Shown here: positions 2,850-5,700 of the stretch, piece by piece
Numbering within the stretch: position 1 is the stretch's first letter
How the letters are laid out: each line of letters opens with the position of its first letter
NCBI GenBank assembly: GCA_030673205.1
Contig: DAOVJP010000103.1
Span: 1 to 5,700, forward strand
Source of the DNA: Thermoplasmata archaeon
Lineage (GTDB): Archaea; Thermoplasmatota; Thermoplasmata; JAGHBH01
Length of the DNA: 5,700 bases
Reading direction: 5' to 3'
Translations under genes and position numbers: made by a program
Notes under the pieces: generated by a model
Database searches by the model: none
Seen by the model: the letters and a program-made list of their open reading frames with translations, nothing else
What the model was told of the DNA's origin: nothing

Positions 2850-5700
2850 TTACCATGAGGTCTCCCATTCGTTGGGTGGATCTGCACTCACCTGGATGAA
2901 GTACCCTCTGTCAGCGTCCATGTTGAAATACGAGGTAAAGGGCTCCTGGCTGGGCTCATACTTCACCCAGCCGCCCGTGGTGTATTTGCGTATCATGATC
3001 ACGCTGATAGCCGGGTTCTGTGCCACTATCTCAGAGGAAGCGTTCTTGCAGCCCTCCGGGCCGAAACCACCATCAGGTCTCACCAGGTCTGTGGGCGGGC
3101 TTACGAGGTTGAGGCCGCTGCCGAGGGTTATGGTCTGCGGCGACTCGAACACCAGGCCGCCCACGCGCCACTCGTTCAGGGGATCTGCGCTCACCTGGAT
3201 GAAGTAGCCCTCCTTGGCGTACATGTTGAAGTACGACGTGAAAGGCTCCTCGCTAGGCTCATACTTTACCCAACCGCCAGGGGTCCACTGTCGTATCACC
3301 AACACATTCACGCCCGCGTTCTGAGTTTGTATCTCCAAGGTAGCGTTCTTGCAGCCCTCCGGGCCGAAGCCGCCATCTGGGCGGATCAGATCGATGGGCA
3401 GGTCCATACCAATGAGGTTCAGCCCTGCACCCATGGTTATCACGGATTTGGCCAACACAGTCGTGTTGAACACGTCACCAGCCTTTCTGACGCCGACCTG
3501 GTAATAGTATTCGACATTGTCATCCACACCGGTGTCATCATAGGTCTGAACGGCTGGCAGGATCGGCGTCACATCACACAATATGGTGGGCGCTGGGAAG
3601 GCCGGGTCGGTATCCCTCAAGAAGATATAGCCCGTTACGCCAGCTGTTAATGAGTCGGTCCATGTCAACGTCATGGTCGTACCATCTGTGCTCATGGAAG
3701 CCGTCACATCCGTAGGGGGTTCCAGCACGCCGGTGACAAGTGTTATGGTACCTATCCAGGTGTCATACTGGCCGGTCGCAAGGTGGCCGTTGCGCTCTGC
3801 ACGGAACTTGTACTGGTAAGCGCCGTCGGGCACTGCCGTGGTGTCCCAGTCCCATGTGTAGACCGCACCCAGGGGATTGGTACCGGAAGCGAAGATCATG
3901 TTCTGCCAGGCGGCATGCCACTCGGTCCATACCTGTATCTGTGTCGGGCTCAGATCGTTCAACTGCGTCCAGGTCACACCCATTGTGAAGGTGTCGCCCG
4001 GAGCGCCGCTGTCATCCGTTGTACCTGGCGCGGTCACGTATCCACTGGATAGTGTCGGGTCGGTGTAGACCGTTATCGGCCCGTGGTCGAGTATGTCGCC
4101 GGTGGCCCACTGCTGGCCGCCCTCGTTGTACCTGGCCTGGAACCTGTAGTTGACCGAGTCGCCAGCCAACAGCCCGATGGCTGCGGGCGTGGTTGTCAAG
4201 GAGAAGTCCCTGCCGGTGATCCAGCCGCCGGTTCCCTGGTCCACTAGGTCGTACCATGTGACGCCGTTATCCACTGTGACCTGCACGAAATCTGCTACAA
4301 TGCCGGTCACATGGGCGTACTGCGCATCGAAGGTTATCGAGTCGCCCACCCAGCCGCTCCAGGTCTCTCCCTGGTCGGTTATGCCGCCGGACAGTGTCGC
4401 GCCGCCGAGTGCGATTATGTCTATCGTGTACGCATTCGCCTCCGGGCTCGTGGCCGGGTCCGTAGCTGCGTTGGCAGTTGTGTTCGTGTCGTATGCCTCC
4501 ACATAGTAGTACACGGTTCCGGTAGAAGCCTGGACCGGTATGTTAGCGGTGTACTGGTCGGGGTTGCTCATGTTACCTGCCCAGTGCATCAGCACGGTGC
4601 TGCCGGGCCAGTTCTGACCGACGTTCCGGTAATGGAGCCATACCATTCCCACACCTGCACCGGCGTCGGTCACGGTGGCGTTTATCGCCATGACCTCGCC
4701 AGTATACTGCTCAATCCAGAATGGGGCGTCCACGCTGACAACCGGATCGCTAGTGTCCCAGATGAACGGGCCATTCTTCACACCTATATCTCCACCTGCG
4801 GGGAATAGGCCGTCGCCGGGAGCCTCTATCTGGAATGTATGGTCTCCGAGGCGCCCGTTGAAGTATGCTGCGGGGAGTTCATAGTAGTACTCGACGCCAG
4901 TGCTTGTCAGATCGCCACCGACCAATACGTTCGCATCCGCGTGCACGTAGTCAACGCGAACAAGATCGGATGAGTCTGTCTGGTATACGCCCCAATGTAG
5001 GGTGTCACCAGCACCGCTGAGATAGATGGAAGCATCTGTTATCTGTCCTATTGCATCCACATCGGTGTCTGCAGGCGCAGTCACCGTGCCGATGTAGTCC
5101 CATGTGCCTCCACCATCTTGTTCCACCCACACCTGGAAGTCCGTAGCCGCGTTACCCTGGATGTTCATCAACAGGTCTATCGAGTCTATGTCAGCCGCAT
5201 CCTCTGCGATGACCATTGTGACCTCGATCCAAGATTCATCCGGGTTGCCTGGATCTGCAGAGATATACCTAGTACCATCGTCAGCGGCAATATCGCTTAA
5301 TGGGATGGGGTCGCTGCTATCTATTGCTCCTGGTCCAGCCGCGCTCATGTCTACAACATCATGCCAGATGGCGGTTGTAGCCGCATAGCCTGTCGCGCTA
5401 GGAGTAGGCGGGGATGCGATGGTCTCCAGGGTGAACTTCTCCTCAAGAACGTCTCCGACCTCTACGACAAGCCTCATGTCTCCGGTAGGCCAATCGTCAT
5501 CGGGGTCTGTCCATGTCACAGTATAGTTGTATACTCCGCTCTCCGGTCCCTCGCTGGGGGTCACGGAGGCGTTGGACAACGCAGGAGGTCCAGACGCCTT
5601 CGAGCCAGCCCAAGCAAGACAGTTCTCTATAAGCTGGTCGAAGTCCGCATCGTTGGTGTTGTTGTTAGTGGTGTATTCGTTGAACGCGAAGGCGCCCCAG
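2850..5700 (-). CDS. Large Ig/FN3-repeat surface protein (partial, N-terminus outside window)
   Basis: The frame is open to the right edge: 949 residues and a TAA stop are visible, counting from the first whole codon at 5699. Residues 1-33 end an upstream domain ('DFDQLIENCLAWAG'), perhaps a GATase-like fold, unproven. Residues 36-83 and 266-315 look like two halves of one Ig-like domain, with a jelly-roll-like insert of roughly 95-258 that ends 'VRVDYVHADANV'. Ig-like domains follow at 317-430 ('INATVTDAGAGV', 'VYYYVEAYD'), 431-545 and 546-657. An FN3 domain spans 658-750 ('PPTDVTASMS', 'VEYYYQVGVRKAG'). Two tandem domains close the protein at 759-861 and 862-949. Several N-x-S/T sequons (for example NAS-43, NAT-340, NMS-376) and only 12 lysines suit an extracellular, very acidic protein. 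No transmembrane segment or known sorting motif follows the last repeat. The protein is probably a surface or S-layer-like one; binding target unknown. It is the upstream gene of a likely two-gene unit with 1168..2790. Confidence 0.88.
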   Translation of the reverse strand, partial: WGAFAFNEYTTNNNTNDADFDQLIENCLAWAGSKASGPPALSNASVTPSEGPESGVYNYTVTWTDPDDDWPTGDMRLVVEVGDVLEEKFTLETIASPPTPSATGYAATTAIWHDVVDMSAAGPGAIDSSDPIPLSDIAADDGTRYISADPGNPDESWIEVTMVIAEDAADIDSIDLLMNIQGNAATDFQVWVEQDGGGTWDYIGTVTAPADTDVDAIGQITDASIYLSGAGDTLHWGVYQTDSSDLVRVDYVHADANVLVGGDLTSTGVEYYYELPAAYFNGRLGDHTFQIEAPGDGLFPAGGDIGVKNGPFIWDTSDPVVSVDAPFWIEQYTGEVMAINATVTDAGAGVGMVWLHYRNVGQNWPGSTVLMHWAGNMSNPDQYTANIPVQASTGTVYYYVEAYDTNTTANAATDPATSPEANAYTIDIIALGGATLSGGITDQGETWSGWVGDSITFDAQYAHVTGIVADFVQVTVDNGVTWYDLVDQGTGGWITGRDFSLTTTPAAIGLLAGDSVNYRFQARYNEGGQQWATGDILDHGPITVYTDPTLSSGYVTAPGTTDDSGAPGDTFTMGVTWTQLNDLSPTQIQVWTEWHAAWQNMIFASGTNPLGAVYTWDWDTTAVPDGAYQYKFRAERNGHLATGQYDTWIGTITLVTGVLEPPTDVTASMSTDGTTMTLTWTDSLTAGVTGYIFLRDTDPAFPAPTILCDVTPILPAVQTYDDTGVDDNVEYYYQVGVRKAGDVFNTTVLAKSVITMGAGLNLIGMDLPIDLIRPDGGFGPEGCKNATLEIQTQNAGVNVLVIRQWTPGGWVKYEPSEEPFTSYFNMYAKEGYFIQVSADPLNEWRVGGLVFESPQTITLGSGLNLVSPPTDLVRPDGGFGPEGCKNASSEIVAQNPAISVIMIRKYTTGGWVKYEPSQEPFTSYFNMDADRGYFIQVSADPPNEWETSW
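2853..3116 (-). repeat. C-terminal tandem domain, copy 2
   Basis: Residues 862-949 of the large surface protein. The copy begins GLNLVSPPTDLVRPDGG and ends in NEWETSW before the stop. Over the 75-residue core from DL(I/V)RPDGG to NEW, 56 residues equal those of copy 1, with no gap. The DNA also aligns without gaps at an offset of 303 bp. Long near-identical blocks encode GPEGCKNA, GGWVKYEPS, PFTSYFNM and GYFIQVSADP. The pattern of a GLNL/GWNL-type start and a GYFI/GYWI-type end is common in C-terminal modules of secreted proteins. Confidence 0.9.
3117..3425 (-). repeat. C-terminal tandem domain, copy 1
   Basis: Residues 759-861 of the large surface protein, from GLNLIGMDLPIDLIRPDGG to the linker before copy 2. 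Compared with copy 2 it has two extra residues after GLNL and carries the linker 'VGGLVFESPQTITLGS'. A single cysteine in GPEGCKNA is conserved in both copies, and the asparagine after it is an N-glycosylation sequon in both (NAT here, NAS in copy 2). Confidence 0.9.

Noticed and set aside
5577..5579. A start codon for the large protein at 5579
   Set aside because: The codon is TTG, lies inside a continuing Ig-like domain, has no ribosome site, and the frame stays open for 40 more codons to the window edge. The true start is outside the window.

Overview
The window holds three leftward (minus-strand) genes for secreted, multidomain surface-type proteins and one 0.8 kb gene-free interval. Read in the direction of transcription, from high to low coordinates, the order is: a very large protein whose N-terminus lies beyond position 5700 (2850..5700); after 59 bp, a 540-residue secreted protein (1168..2790); the gene-free interval (365..1167); and the first 121 codons of a third secreted protein (1..364, which runs off the left edge).

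The organism is probably an archaeon, perhaps of the Thermoplasmatota. This is inferred from the style of the proteins (export signals without a lipobox cysteine, Ig/FN3-like beta-sandwich arrays, N-glycosylation sequons, acidic composition), a TATA-like element correctly placed before the left gene, good Shine-Dalgarno sites, and a hairpin plus T-rich terminator. No marker gene is present, so a bacterium with similar surface proteins cannot be excluded. No catalytic domain is visible. The likely common theme is the cell envelope: adhesion, S-layer-like cover, or binding of polymers.

The proteins share parts. Genes 1 and 2 begin alike, with a signal peptide followed by an FN3-like domain ending in a conserved S-G-G-x-x-Y motif. 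Genes 2 and 3 end alike, each with two copies of a 'GLNL...GYFIxVSADP...W' type domain. These copies are about 75% identical in gene 3 (56 of 75 aligned core residues) and strongly diverged in gene 2. Gene 3 also shows an Ig-like domain that seems to be interrupted by an inserted jelly-roll-like domain.

The least ordinary part is the gene-free interval. From 777 to 1011 it holds nine copies of a TTTGACA-like heptamer arranged as four consecutive inverted repeats. Stem bases differ between units but change on both arms together. The best hairpin (913..949) has three non-Watson-Crick pairs, and all three are G-U wobbles only if the plus strand is the RNA. This suggests either a structured plus-strand RNA or a cluster of dyad binding sites. 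To its right (1051..1134) lies a double-hairpin terminator for gene 2. To its left are a C-rich patch, an AT-rich island with dyad symmetry, and the gene 1 promoter.
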